From positions 201,539 to 265,538 of the forward strand of contig JACEEZ010020916.1 of assembly GCA_016584305.1 (NCBI GenBank): 64,000 nt of DNA, given 5' to 3'. A model generated the notes under the pieces. That model searched no databases. It saw only the letters and a program-made list of their open reading frames with translations, and had not been told where the DNA came from. The stretch is from Chionoecetes opilio (taxonomy: Eukaryota > Arthropoda > Malacostraca > Decapoda > Majidae). The translations under genes were made by a program, and so were the position numbers. Shown here piece after piece: positions 15,181-26,800 of this stretch. Position 1 is the stretch's first letter. Every line of letters starts with the position of its first letter.

Positions 15181-17968
15181 TATAATTATTATAAAAAAAA
15201 TGGCAGGGGTTGATGATATTTAACATACACCATAGAATCATAGAATAGACTACTGAAACTCCTGTCTAAAGCTTTGGATGGATTTGTACTGACTTTTTCT
15301 TATGCCTAGATGGAGCCTCCACTGGACCTGAAAAGTGGTTGGGACCGCATCAACGGTTTCACAGCGACCACGGCCGACACTTTCAATCATTTCCTACAAT
15401 GGATTATTAAAAACCAGAACCAGCTTAAAGCTAAAAACTCTTCTGACAAGTAAGTGATTTACTGATTCCATAATCTATCACATTATACTCATATGTTGTA
15501 CAAATAAACCTTCATAACACTTAGTAATTATTCTTCGCGTGGTTGCTTAAAGAATCTCATTCCTCTTCTACCACAGATTGAGGGTTGACATTTTGTGTAC
15601 AAGAGGAACACTGAAGAGTGTCATGCTGGCGCCATGTACCAGAAACCAGAACTGTGAAATGATAATACTTGCCCAATCGTAAGTAAACTTCCTGTGTTCA
15701 ACTAATTACTGGTATCATTAGAGCTGTAAGCATTACAGTAGTCTCTTAGAAGATGCAGATAATGCAGCTGGCCTGCACAAGATAATGGAGTCTGCTGGTT
15801 TTCTGTCATAAGTTTGCTCTTTACAGCTGATGTTTTCCTTGAATATACCGTACATGCATGCATGTTAGGTTTGAGTGCTACCAATTTGCCATTAAAATTG
15901 TGCTTTGCTGTCCTCTCTCTAAAGTATTGTTACATCCAGTCATCAGGTTCAATCCTTTTTCTGTGATCTCCACTGGCAGTTTCAAGGGATCTATATACAT
16001 GACATACAAGTATGACGACCATGAAGGAGAGAAGAAGGATAACTCTGCCTGCTTTGAAAACTATGGCCACAAGTTTCAGCAGTACATGACAGGAGGTATG
16101 GATAAGAGTGGATTTTACATAGTTAGACCATCACCATCTTAGAATAAAACCATTTCTTCAGAAGCGTATGCAAAAAGATTACACTCGAGGGCAAAAAGTA
16201 CAGTACTGTATACTCAAAGTACAAATAGAATGATAGTGGATGAAGGCCATGATGCACGCGAGCCATGTGTTGCAGGGAATCCTGACGACGTGCTGGAGTG
16301 CGACTGTCAGTTTCGTTGTGTACTGAACCTGCACCTGAACGAGCTGTCCCTGCTGTACCCCATTGCCATCCATGGTGTAGACGAGAGCCTTCTCCAAGGC
16401 AATCTTACAGACACGAGTGCCTTTGTATCAATCAAGGAGACCAGGGAAAAGGTTAATTCGTTCAAGCAAGATTGTTACGAAAGGTAAGTTTTGTGACCAT
16501 GATCTACACAACTTTTCAGCTTAATAGTTTTAGTACATTGTTAAAACTTTGTTTTTCAGACTCTTTGTTTGTTCATATAACATCTGTTTCAGATATACTC
16601 TCAATAAGTGGTGGATTGAAAACCAGCTGGCCGGCATTCCCAGGCTGCTGATGGGTACAAGAAATGAACAAGCGGAGGTACAGACGGTGCAGATAATGCA
16701 CACAGATGCTATGCCATCCATGGCAAAGGTGAGCTCACTTTGGTTCCTTGCATTTGGATATTCTTTACAAATACTTTGTCTGAACAAAGCCAGGCCAGGG
16801 CAGGAACAGGACAGTTCAGGAAGGAAAATTAATTTCTACAGCAGTTGTGTGCTTCTCAGAAGTAGATCCTGGGTGTGTGAAAAGGGAGATTGATTGGAGT
16901 GAGTAATTAGTTTTGAGCTTCAGCAGTCTGCATATAACAATGGCATCAACAAAAGCATACTTACACTACATTCCTCACACTGCCCATCACACTACTCTGC
17001 ACTCCTTCTAGTCAGGGAACGTCTCATCCTAAACCAGGTCACACCACACATTCCCCTGGCACCCTCACAACATGGCTTCAGGCCTCTATACTCAACAAAC
17101 TTGCAACTCATCTTCAACCTTACCTCGACACACTGCACACCTGCTTTACCTCAAATACTTAAAATAGCACCAACCAAATCCACAGACACCGAGACACATC
17201 ACAACATCCTACACAACATACAGAAGAAGGTCCTATAGATCATTACAGGCTGCACAGCTACCACACCTACAGACCACCTACACCATAAAACCAAAGTCCT
17301 CAAGGTCAAGGACGGCTTTGACATAAGAGGCTGGATGGGTCCTCTGTGGATGCCTGTCCGGGATGCAACACAGCATCCCAAACTATCATACATATTTTGG
17401 GAGACTACACTGCACATAATCACACGAGCCAACAACACAACATACACTCCATGAAGGTCCTGTGGGAAAACCCAGTCCAGGCCTATCTATCCTATTGGCC
17501 TATCTTAGCAGCTCGGGGCTGTTCCCCCAGGCAGCCTGAGGAACAACACCTACACCATGATACCAAAGTCCACAGTGAAAAGAATCACCTTGACATGTGG
17601 CACACAAAGCAATCATCATCATCTATCATTATTACTACCATTATTGTAATTATCATCATCATTATCAAGAGAACTAAGATGAATTGGAAATTTGTTGGCA
17701 TTTAAGGGGCATGTGTGGTTATAATGTTGTAATGTCTTCATTTATGCTACAGGGAAAATGGAAACCATCAGTCTGCATCAACTTCTTGGAAAGGTTCCTC
17801 AGTTTTGTTATGGAAAAGGTGACTTCTGAGCCAAATCAAGTGCATCGCTTTGACAGGTCAGCTTCAGACAGCGATTACATTACTCATTTCCATGACACCA
17901 GTGTGACAGACATCCTCCCTATGTGGTATAAAAAGAGGCTCTTTACCTCTGAAGAAGATAGTGTTTGA
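14896..17968 (+). CDS. DXO/Rai1-family protein, probably catalytically inactive
   Basis: DXO/Rai1 proteins remove incomplete, NAD or other caps from RNA 5' ends and degrade the RNA in a metal-dependent manner. Exons: 14896-15003, 15310-15449, 15577-15678, 15980-16095, 16276-16483, 16593-16728, 17753-17968; phases fit throughout and the stop is TGA. The product is about 341 residues (human DXO is 396). Family landmarks are clear: LGSFSVDSRKD (human LGCFSLDAQRQ), FKGSIYM, YGHKFQQYM (human MGYKFEQYM), LNKWWIENQLAGIPRLLMG (human LLKWWAQSFLPGVPNVVAG) and WKPSVCINFLERFLSF (human WNPSVCMNFCAAFLSF). The metal-binding acidic positions are changed: GYKFE to GHKFQ, EVD to AIH, ELK to SIK, WWAQ to WWIE. 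There are no stops or frameshifts, so the reading frame seems under selection. The true start is uncertain: an in-frame TGA at 14827 blocks extension through the nearest acceptor (14825), but a splice at 14850/14851 could add 15 residues. Confidence 0.85.
15140..15182. repeat. (AAT)n microsatellite in DXO-like intron A
   Basis: About 14 AAT units. Confidence 0.9.
15310..15449 (+). CDS. DXO-like exon B
   Basis: MEPPLDLKSGWDRI...FNHFLQWIIKNQ, matching human NFDLRDGYPDRY...LDHLLCWLLEH. Ends GACAA|GTAAGT in phase 2. Confidence 0.85.
15577..15678 (+). CDS. DXO-like exon C
   Basis: LRVDILCTRGTLKSVMLAPC...EMIILAQ, corresponding to human AIVTWRGHLTKLLTTPY. The Arg-Gly pair is kept. Phase 2 in and out; donor GTAAGT. 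Confidence 0.87.
15980..16095 (+). CDS. DXO-like exon D (GHKFQ motif)
   Basis: FKGSIYMTYKYDDHEGE...ENYGHKFQQYMTG. In active family members this is the G-x-x-x-E metal motif; here the Glu is Gln. Ends in phase 1 at GTATGG. Confidence 0.88.
16276..16483 (+). CDS. DXO-like exon E (EhD and EhK positions)
   Basis: NPDDVLECDCQFRCVLNLHL...SLLYPIAIHGVD...FVSIKETREK. The position of the E-x-D motif reads A-I-H, and the E-x-K motif reads S-I-K, keeping only the Lys. Ends AG|GTAAGT in phase 2. Confidence 0.88.
16593..16728 (+). CDS. DXO-like exon F (WWIE)
   Basis: YTLNKWWIENQLAGIPRLLMG...MPSMAK. The family's WWxQ Gln is Glu here. Donor AAG|GTGAGC, phase 0. The following intron carries a decayed LINE. 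Confidence 0.9.
16960..17600 (+). mobile_element. Decayed non-LTR retrotransposon in DXO-like intron
   Basis: Frames with stops give RERLILNQVTPHIPLAPSQH followed by GFRPLYST (start of an RT domain), then QKKVL-IITGCTATTPTDHLHH and, further on, CPGCNTASQTIIHILGD and LWENPVQA. These blocks occur in this order in jockey-like LINE ORF2. The catalytic core (YADD) between the first and second blocks is deleted. It has no role in the host gene's coding sequence. Confidence 0.65.
17753..17968 (+). CDS. DXO-like exon G (C-terminus)
   Basis: GKWKPSVCINFLERFLSFVME...FHDTSVTDILPMWYKKRLF and a TGA stop. Matches the human DXO C-terminal block including the late PxWY motif. Confidence 0.9.
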   Translation, partial: GKWKPSVCINFLERFLSFVMEKVTSEPNQVHRFDRSASDSDYITHFHDTSVTDILPMWYKKRLFTSEEDSV

Positions 17969-18299
17969 GGTGTAATGGCTGAGGAGAGCTAGAGTTATAA
18001 TTCAGATAAATATGATTGGTGTCACCTTTTCTATAGCTGCAATAATTCTGCTCCTCTGAACCTACCGACTACAACACAGTGACCCTTGTATTGTGAAGCC
18101 AGGATGGCTGAGAAGTGCTTCAGATATATAATTTTGCAAAAAACAATGTATCACTTACTTTGTGTCTAATGATTCTGCTTTCGTGAACCTGCTGACCAGG
18201 TATATGCTTCCATGTAGCCTACTGTGGATCTGCATATCAAATTTTAAAAGTATAACTTAAATCAATATAATATTTCCTCGGACATCATGTCACGTCTAC

Positions 18300-18338
18300 A
18301 ATAAAAGTATGGGTCCTGAATGTTCAGGACTACTTTTA
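18300..18338 (+). promoter_or_regulatory. Poly(A) signal with overlapping hairpin, 3' of the DXO-like gene
   Basis: AATAAA at 18300-18305, about 330 bases after the stop codon. It overlaps a strong hairpin at 18302-18338 (arms TAAAAGTA..GTCCTGAA and TTCAGGAC TACTTTTA, two-base loop). Whether it is used as the cleavage signal is inferred only from position. Confidence 0.4.
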
Positions 18339-18805
18339 CTGTATATCACGGCATTAGATCCGACCTTCTGAAAAATTATTGATATGTAGAATACAGCCTC
18401 TACTCCTCTTTGCTTGGATCTCCCTGTATCCTTTAAGCTTTAAAATAGATGTTCTCATGACAGAGGACATTCTTGGCTTTTATGATCATTCCCTGGCCCC
18501 AATTCTGTATGGTACGGTAACTGTCCCCACATACAGTTGTCATGGTTTAAATAAAAAAAATAAAAAAATTCATTGTGTTGTGAATAGAAGATTTCCAGAT
18601 GATGCTCAAGATTGTGCTGAAAAGATCATAATGAAGTAGGTGAATGTGCCTTGCTCCTTAAAGAGACTCTTCAAACACTGTACAGCAGGAATGAGATCTG
18701 GAACCGAGGGCATCAATGAAGGGTAGGAGAACACACATAATATAATGATATCCTATGTCATACTGAGGAAATGAATGAAAATAATGAGGACGAAGAATAT
18801 GAAAT

Positions 18806-18845
18806 ACAGCACAGCACAGCACAGCACAGCACAGCACAGCACAGC
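18806..18845. repeat. (ACAGC)8 microsatellite
   Basis: Eight perfect pentanucleotide units. Confidence 0.95.
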
Positions 18846-19124
18846 AGTCCCTTGTAAGACATGAAATTGAGAGAGAATGCAACACAGTGACGTGAATTGC
18901 CACCTCCACCACAGACATGGATGGAGGTCTTTGCACGTGCAGGTTCGGTCTTCCAAAACTGGCGTGCAGTGATTTCACCGACCCAAATTGCCAACCTCTC
19001 CTTGACTCGTGTAAGGAGATTCTGCACTGTAAAGAAAGTCTTAGAGTAACATTATATTCAAGGAAAACATCAGCTGTGGAAAGTGAACTTATGACGACAC
19101 AGCAGCCTCCTTAATCCTTTACAG

Positions 19125-19488
19125 CAGGGGTGGGGAACCATTTTACTACCAAGGGCCATTTGGATATTCATGACATCATTCGCAGGCCATACAAAACTAC
19201 CAACTTATAAATTAGCCTGCTTTTTTTAGCCGACGAGAACTATACGTGAATTAAACGTGTCTGTCCCGTCATCTATGTTTCCTATCCGTCCTGTAATGGA
19301 CGAGCTTGTCCCTTAAAATTTACATTATAAGTATTATGCATGCACTTAATAACGATTTATGTTGGTATGAAAAAAAAGCTCCTAGATTTATTGGATTTAG
19401 AGTCTCGTCTGTGGTTGCCTTGGCAGGACCGGACCAAATGGTTGTGCGGGCCTGATACGGACCGCGGGCCGGACGTTCCCCACCCCTG
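19125..19488. mobile_element. hAT-like MITE, family CAGGGGTGGGGAAC
   Basis: 364 bp, termini CAGGGGTGGGGAAC / GTTCCCCACCCCTG, perfect 8-bp duplication ctttacag (19117-19124, 19489-19496). Lies downstream of the DXO-like gene. Confidence 0.88.
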
Positions 19489-19496
19489 CTTTACAG

Positions 19497-22400
19497 AGTA
19501 AAACCTAATAACTTAGAACCGAATGGCAGGAAATGATTCTCGAGTGTAAGTACGTATGTATGTTAAACACATTCACTAACTTTACCAATTTCATACTTTT
19601 CCATCTTTACACTGATGCACATTCAGGCACTAGTTTTAGTCTTCTACTCTTTGGCCAGGTTTGTAAGGGAGTAGAAACTCCCATGGGAAGAGATCCAAGG
19701 CTTCTGCCTGTGCTCCTCCAGTCATCATCAGGTCACAGCGTACACGTGGACGGGGAAAAGAGCTGCACGTATTTACTCACTTCCACCCAGAGAAAATATT
19801 TTTTCTAATTTATTTTCAGCCTCTGATAATGCCTCTTACCAACATGATTTATCGTATTTGATGTGTAACAGTTCCCAAAACCACCAGTTACACAGCTGGA
19901 TAACACATCAGTTACACGAACTCATAGTGGGGCAAGAAAATTATAAAAGAAAGTTGTATATTTGAAAATTTATTTATCCAAAGCTGTAATGTATAGTAGT
20001 TTAAGAACAAATGAATAATTTAATTTAATTTATCAAAATACCATTGCTTGCTAGGCAGGATGGCTGTGACAAGACTCCGCGAGGATGCAGATACTTTAAA
20101 AGAAAACATCCAAGAGATTAGTGTGATCATGACCACAGCAAGCCTATCGGATGGGAGTCTTTGCCAAGGCGATGTAAATAGCAACACCTGATGACAGGTG
20201 GTTGTAGGGCAGTAGCTCTGTACACCTGACTATACGTACTGAGTTTCCATGGTGGCGAAGTTGTGATTTTTACAGTGGTGCATGTGATTAGAGGCTCATG
20301 TCGGCCCCTGTGTCCTCCGATGCACTCGCCGTTGAAGGTAGAGTTATTGGGCGGCATGTGGGTATTCTTTGGCCACTCGACAATTGCAGAAAGATATCGG
20401 CACTCCTCGGATATTGAACTCTGAACACTGATCTCGCCACTTGCAGGAGCTAATCACCCTGCCACCGCCTCCCCATATAAATGTACAAATGAGTCCCGAG
20501 CAACTAGGAACTCTTCTCGACTAAATTTGCAGCGAATGAACAATTTAGTATCAAAAAGTTTTGACAGACTAGAAACAATGTAATTGAAGCATAATTGACA
20601 TGCAAAATTCATAAATTTATATCTTATGAATTATACATAGTGCGTTTGAAGTGCTCAATCACATAAGTCCAACTTCAATGTTTAAAAAAATCTTTTTAAA
20701 TGGTTTTTAAGTTGCAGTAGAAGGTTTGCCAGTTCTTGCTTTCTGAATGAAAACATAAAGTGTGTAAAATGTGCCACTATGCACGTCACAAGGCTGCCTG
20801 TACCTGAGGGTGGGCTTTGCTGCCTCACCACCACCCTGCTGGTGCACCTTGAGGCTCAGCATCAATATGGAGTCAACAACAAATGCCACACCTTATACTT
20901 TGTAATTAAACTCTGAACAACGTTGGGGAAGACCTAACCACCTCAAGGGAGCATATCAAAGTCTGACATTCTTCAAATCATTTAGGACACGGGTAAAGAC
21001 AGAAGATGGAAAAATGTGTGTAAGCAGAGGACAGCATCTGAAATGAACACCGATGTTGATTTGCTGTCATCCCACAATGCCATGAATCATTCCTTGGCTG
21101 CCATTGAGGCTTGCTTACCTGCAATATTTGAGCTGGTAATATAATCACGGAGAGGTTACTTATGGTCCCAGTATTTTATTGCTATCAGATAGATTCATGG
21201 TAACATTGACATCCCCAGGTACCTTTAGCACCGCCCAACCTTCATTATATTAACATCATCCAAGTAGAGGTAACCTGAGATCATCCTACACTCTTTCAAT
21301 TGTCTCAACCGAGGATCAAATGGTGGGAACTCATCTTTCCACTCAGGAAAATCATCAAATTCAGGTTGTGAGTGTGAGTGCATCTTAAAATGTATAAACG
21401 GGCCATTCATTTAAAACGTTTTTGATGGCTTAGCATGTACGTACACACCATGAACTAAACTGTGATAATTAGAATACATGATAAAAAGATAAAATCAATG
21501 CAAGATGCATACCTTGAGATTCCAAGGGCACAACGGGCACATTTTTACAGCCTCACCCCCTTAAAACCTTCTCATTGACGTATCTTCAAGGAATAGAAGA
21601 GAAAAGGCCATCAGAATGCATCAAACTGGCATGAAAAGACACTAATACAGGAAGTGTTTCAGCTCCCACACAACAACTCAACAAATGCACAAACATGCCT
21701 TAACATCTTAGTAAGACCTATTAGTGCACCATCAACATTGAGTATTTCAGACGTTGTTCTGGAAGCCTTAGGGTGACAGTAAGGGCGGCTTAACCTAAGT
21801 CAACATTGTAGCTATCACAGCAGAGTGTTTCCACCTTAATAAGGGAACACATGAATATCATCAGGTTGACATGTACAGTAATCCCCTGCTATTCCACACT
21901 TGACTTAAATCTGAAGGGAATACAAAAATGCAGTCTGCATAAACCTACTTCATAGCAACTCAACTGTCTAAGGCAACATAATGAGAGATGAGCATCTCTT
22001 GATGAAATGAAGCTGCTTTTCTGTGACAAGAAACAAATACAATCGGGTATATTCGTAACCAAATAAATTGATACACGAGTACAGTATACTCTCGTTATAT
22101 GCGCTTTGACAATTTGAAGATACAAAATTCATTAATTTGCACCCTTCTCCACAATACGAGCAAATTCCGTCCAATGATAAGAGTTTTTGACACGGCAACA
22201 CCAACAAAAGAATTTGATATACGAATAGGCTCCGTGAAAGTGATCTGCTCGTACCATTGCATGTATACTGTACTCATCATCGTACCATTGCATGTATCAC
22301 TGTGCTCACAACGCAACTGTACTCACTGTGACACATAAGCAGAGCTGCAGGTCATAAAGGAGTAACCAACAAGCAAATATCTAATGAATGACTGAATGAG

Positions 22401-23695
22401 GACAGAGCCCTAGGTTGAACACACAGACTTCTTAACAAGTCTATTCTGATTAAATTTCTCGATAGAATCAAAGCACCGTGTAAAAACTCTGGCTCAAAAT
22501 CGAATGTAGAATCTATGAAGCAACTTTTTCTTATATTCAAAGTGTAAAAAAGTTAATCACAGATAATTCTTAGAAATTTCACTCATCGGAGATAATCCCT
22601 GAAACTGTTCATTACAATCTTTCCCTCTGTAACCCTTGAGGCCATTCAGGAATACTTGGACCCTTTCCCCCACAAGGTTAAGGCGACTGTTCCAGGGTGC
22701 CTCATCTAAAAGTGGCCCCAAGCTATAAATCTGCATTAACCACAGGGCCAACACAACCCTTCTGGTGTGTTATTTGTGCGTCCATGTTAACGGCTTTACG
22801 CGGCAGTTGGTCTCGTTAATACTGTCGAGGTGGACAGGCCTATTACACCTCTGTGTGTGGTGGTGCATCAAGCATTCCCAAGTGTGTTGCTCAAATATTA
22901 CGTCTCGACAACAGTGAAGAATGAAAGTCTACAGGGTATTATGAGACGTATCAAATATACTAAAGCGTCAATTTAGTGCAAGGCTCATTAAATTTTCTGA
23001 ATTTCTGTAATTTGCATAAGTTCTTATTGTTAACAACTCCCCATTTCCTGAAACAATGTTCCCTAAACAAGATTTATATGAGTCGATTTTAGTTTTTGTT
23101 AGAATGTGCTGAGGTATATAAATAATTTCAAATAACACAGTTGGAGAGGGAACTTCCTCTACACCATCTTGGATCCCTGGTAAGAATGGCAAAACTGTAA
23201 AAACAAAGGCGAGTGATGAATCAACAGTTATTTCATAAACAAGGCTCTTGATGGCATTATCTGACTCGTGTAAGTTCAAACACAAGCAGACTCAATCAGT
23301 GGTGTTGGGCATGCACCATCACACACATCGCTACCCATACAACATTACTATCTTCAAGGGCCACTGGGATACAATGTAGACAGAGATTCTGTTCTTTGAT
23401 CATTCAACAACGTCCGGTGAAATTTTTGTTGCTACGCATAACCGAGTATGGAAACTAATGCAGCACTCCAGCAACAAGAGAGAGATCAACATCCTTGTTC
23501 AATGTCTCCCCCACTGAAGCAAAGTGACCAATTCAATTTGTCTGTAATTTAACCAGAAATGTGAGCGGGGTGAAGCCTGAGTCACCACGAGACATCCGCC
23601 ACACGGCCCACACGCGTATCAAGTTTGGCACCCAGCGTCCCATCTCCCATCCCATGACTTACCTACCCTACAGTCCTCAGCTCCAGCTTGTCACA
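19497..23695. other. Intergenic, no gene recognised
   Basis: Between the hAT-like MITE and the DEGS1-like stop codon. Several unrelated 60-105-codon open frames occur (for example minus 22968-23285), none with recognisable motifs or codon pattern. Part of the right end may be the DEGS1-like 3' UTR. Confidence 0.5.
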
Positions 23696-23839
23696 CTATT
23701 CCTCCTTCAGTCCTGCGTGCTTCCTCTTGATCCTGGCATAGGGCCCGATGGCAGGATCAGTGATGAAGTCGTAGATCACCTTCACCCAGGACTCGTGGCG
23801 CGGCAGGCTGTCATAGTACTCCGGAGCAAGCTCTCGTAC
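23696..23839 (-). CDS. DEGS1: DEGS1-like terminal exon
   Basis: [20 protein letters not shown]...[14 protein letters not shown] then TAG. Human counterpart EYYDNLPHYNSWIKVLYDF. Confidence 0.92.
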   Translation of the reverse strand, partial: VRELAPEYYDSLPRHESWVKVIYDFITDPAIGPYARIKRKHAGLKEE

Positions 23840-26800
23840 CTGTCGTGTGAAGCGCGGACGGCGAATGTTAAGAGACGAGACCGAAAACAGCGTGATTTAG
23901 GGTGATTATATATGTACAGAGGAGTCGAGTGATGGGAAAATTAAATCCATGACTACATGAAGCAATGAAGTCATGGTCCTTCCTCACCTTGTGTTAAGAG
24001 ACGAGGCCGAAAACAGGGTGATTTAGGGTGATTATATATTTATGTACAGAGAGGAGAGGAGTAATGGGAAAATTAAAGCAATGAAGTCCTGGTCCTTTGC
24101 TCACCTTGGGCAGCCTGCTTCCCGGGACGTAGGGGAAGTCGTGGTGCTCGTTGTGATAGCCCACGTTGAAGGTGACGTAGTTGAGTGGGCCGTAGTAGCT
24201 GTACGTCTCAAAGCCTTTGTGGAACATGTAGTGCTCAGAGATGAAGTGTCCCGCCACCGGGTGGATCCCCATGGCCAGCAAGGATCCCCCGGCCAGGTAG
24301 AACATGCCCTTCCCTGCACGAGGAAAGGGAGTCAGAAAAGCTACTGAATGACAAGCTTGACGTTTAATTAATTTGTCCTTTACTTCTGTTTCCATGTTCC
24401 CTCTACTAAGGATATATCTATCTATCAACAGATCACAGGAGTTCTAATAATCAAGCTACTCAAGTATATATATAACTCTATTGAAACTTTCAATGCTCAG
24501 ACAACAAAACAGGCAGATAATAATGAGACAAAAGATTAACAAAACTAGATGCGGAGGGACTAAAATGGACGCAATGACCCCAAAAAGACACTGCAACACA
24601 CCTCCAAAATAGTAATACACCAGAAAGTTGCACGTGAGCTGGACAGTGGTGTTGAAGAGCTCCAGGAAGGTGGGAGTCTTGGGGTAGGTGATGACCGGCC
24701 TGAGGGCGTAGAACAGGGGCTGCAGACTCATCCAGATCATCTTGCCGAAAGTCGTGCAGAACAGCCGCGCCTCCAGGCTGGTGGGGATGTCTGTGTCCAG
24801 CTTCTCATCTCCTTGAAACTGCAGGAGGGGTGCAGGGACTTAACATAAGACCATAAGAAAATACGGAAGCTACAAGAGGCTGCGAGACCTACACGTGGTA
24901 GTTCCTGTTACTTAATACTACCTATATCCACCTTTCATCCCCATCCATGAAATTATCTAGCCTCCTTTTAAAGCTCCCTAATGACTCCGCACTAACTACC
25001 TGTCGACTGAGTCCATTTCAATCATTTACCACTCTATTTGTGAACCAGTTTTTCCCATTTCTTTATTAAATCTACACTTTTCCAGATTGAATCAGACTTA
25101 ATAATGCACACGCCAATGACAACAATGAAAAAATTCAACATACACTTGGCACCACTTCAAGAGGTCTTTTGAAACAGCTGTATATTTTTCAAAAAACTTT
25201 AAGAAGAATGCAAATATTTTTATGCGTTTTATATATATTTATAATTCATCAGAAAAAATGTATGTTTACCTTACGTAAGTTTATGGAAGAAAGATATGCA
25301 ACATTTTTTCTGGGGGGTTTCCCTGAGACATGAACATTATTCCCTGAGACATGAACATGAACCCATATGCCTTCGGGTGAGTATAAAATTATCATTATTA
25401 CTATTATTTCAAGATTTCATTAATTAAAGTACAGTAAACCCTCTCGTATTCGGACCCTCATTATTCGGACCTCTTCCTTTTTTTTTTTTTTTTTTTTTTA
25501 GGGGTCAAAATTTCCTAGCTATTTATATACCACACCTAGATTTTTTTTTTTTTTTTTTTAGGGGTCAAAATTTCCTAGCTATTTATACTACACCCTAGAT
25601 TTTTTTTTTTTTTTTTTTTTTTTAGGGGTCAAAATTTCCTAGCTAATATACACCTAATTTTTTTTTTTTTTAGGGGGCGAAATTTCCTAGCTAATATAAA
25701 CACCTAATTTTTTTTCATTTTTTTTTTCTCACATATCCCTCCATATATAATCCCCCCATTATTCGGATCCTTGCATTACTCGGACCACTCCTTGGCCCAA
25801 TCAGTCCGAATATGAGAGTTTTACCGTACATAAGAAGGTTGAGAGACGCTGCCCCGACTGAAGAAGCCCCGGCCATTACATCATAGCCAGCCACATTAAC
25901 ATTGACAACCAGTTTATTACAAGCAGGAACAAAGAATCTTATATCATGTTTCTGTTCCCTCTCAATTTGCCTTGAAATTTCTGGTCTAAACTATAAAAAT
26001 CTAAATGACAAACCTAAGCTATAATCTGAGTGGCAAGAAAGCAGAAAACCACATCATGAATAAGAAACACATCAGCAATGAAGATTACAGTACACCTATA
26101 AAAGGACAACAGTGTAGCCAATGCAATATCCCATGTGCCACCAACAGGAATACAGAACTTTGAATAGGAATCAACAGAATAAAACGGAATAGAACCTTGA
26201 ACAGGAATACAGGAACACAGAGCTTTGTCAAATTCATCTGGTACAGTAAAACCTCTCGTATTCTGACCCTCATTATTCGGACTTTGACATTATTCGGACC
26301 TTTTTTTTTTTTTTTGTCGAAATTTCCTAGCTATATATAAACTAGATTTTTTTTTTTGATTTTTTTTTTTTTACATATCCCCCCATAATTCGGATCCTTG
26401 CATTACTCGGACCACTCCTTGGCCCAATTAGTCCGAATATGAGAGGTTTTACTGTATTACCCTGTGATCTTGACTTACTTTGTGGTGTTCCAGATGGTAT
26501 CCCTTGAATGACACTGAGAAGGGCAGGGCGATGGGGAAGTTTGCAAATATCCCAAGGAAACGATTTGACAGCGGGCGGGAGTGTCCAAAGGCAAGGTTGT
26601 GTGCAATCTCGTGGATGGCTGCAAGGAAAACATAATTATGGTTTCTGAACTTCAATATTGTGCATTCAGTTGGTCAAGCCCCCTAAAAATTGTATATACC
26701 ATTTTGACATCTTGTTGCAATTTTATTCCTCTTTGTCACACGTAAGTTATTGTTTCTAATTAACAGGTAAGGTACACAGTAGGTAAATAATCGTCAATAA

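Noticed and set aside
20127..20357. 76-codon minus frame with Cys/His residues
   Set aside because: No recognisable motif, no splice context, no homologue recalled.
24042..24347. Plus-strand frame of 101 codons and minus second frame of 72 codons
   Set aside because: Shadows of DEGS1-like exon 5.
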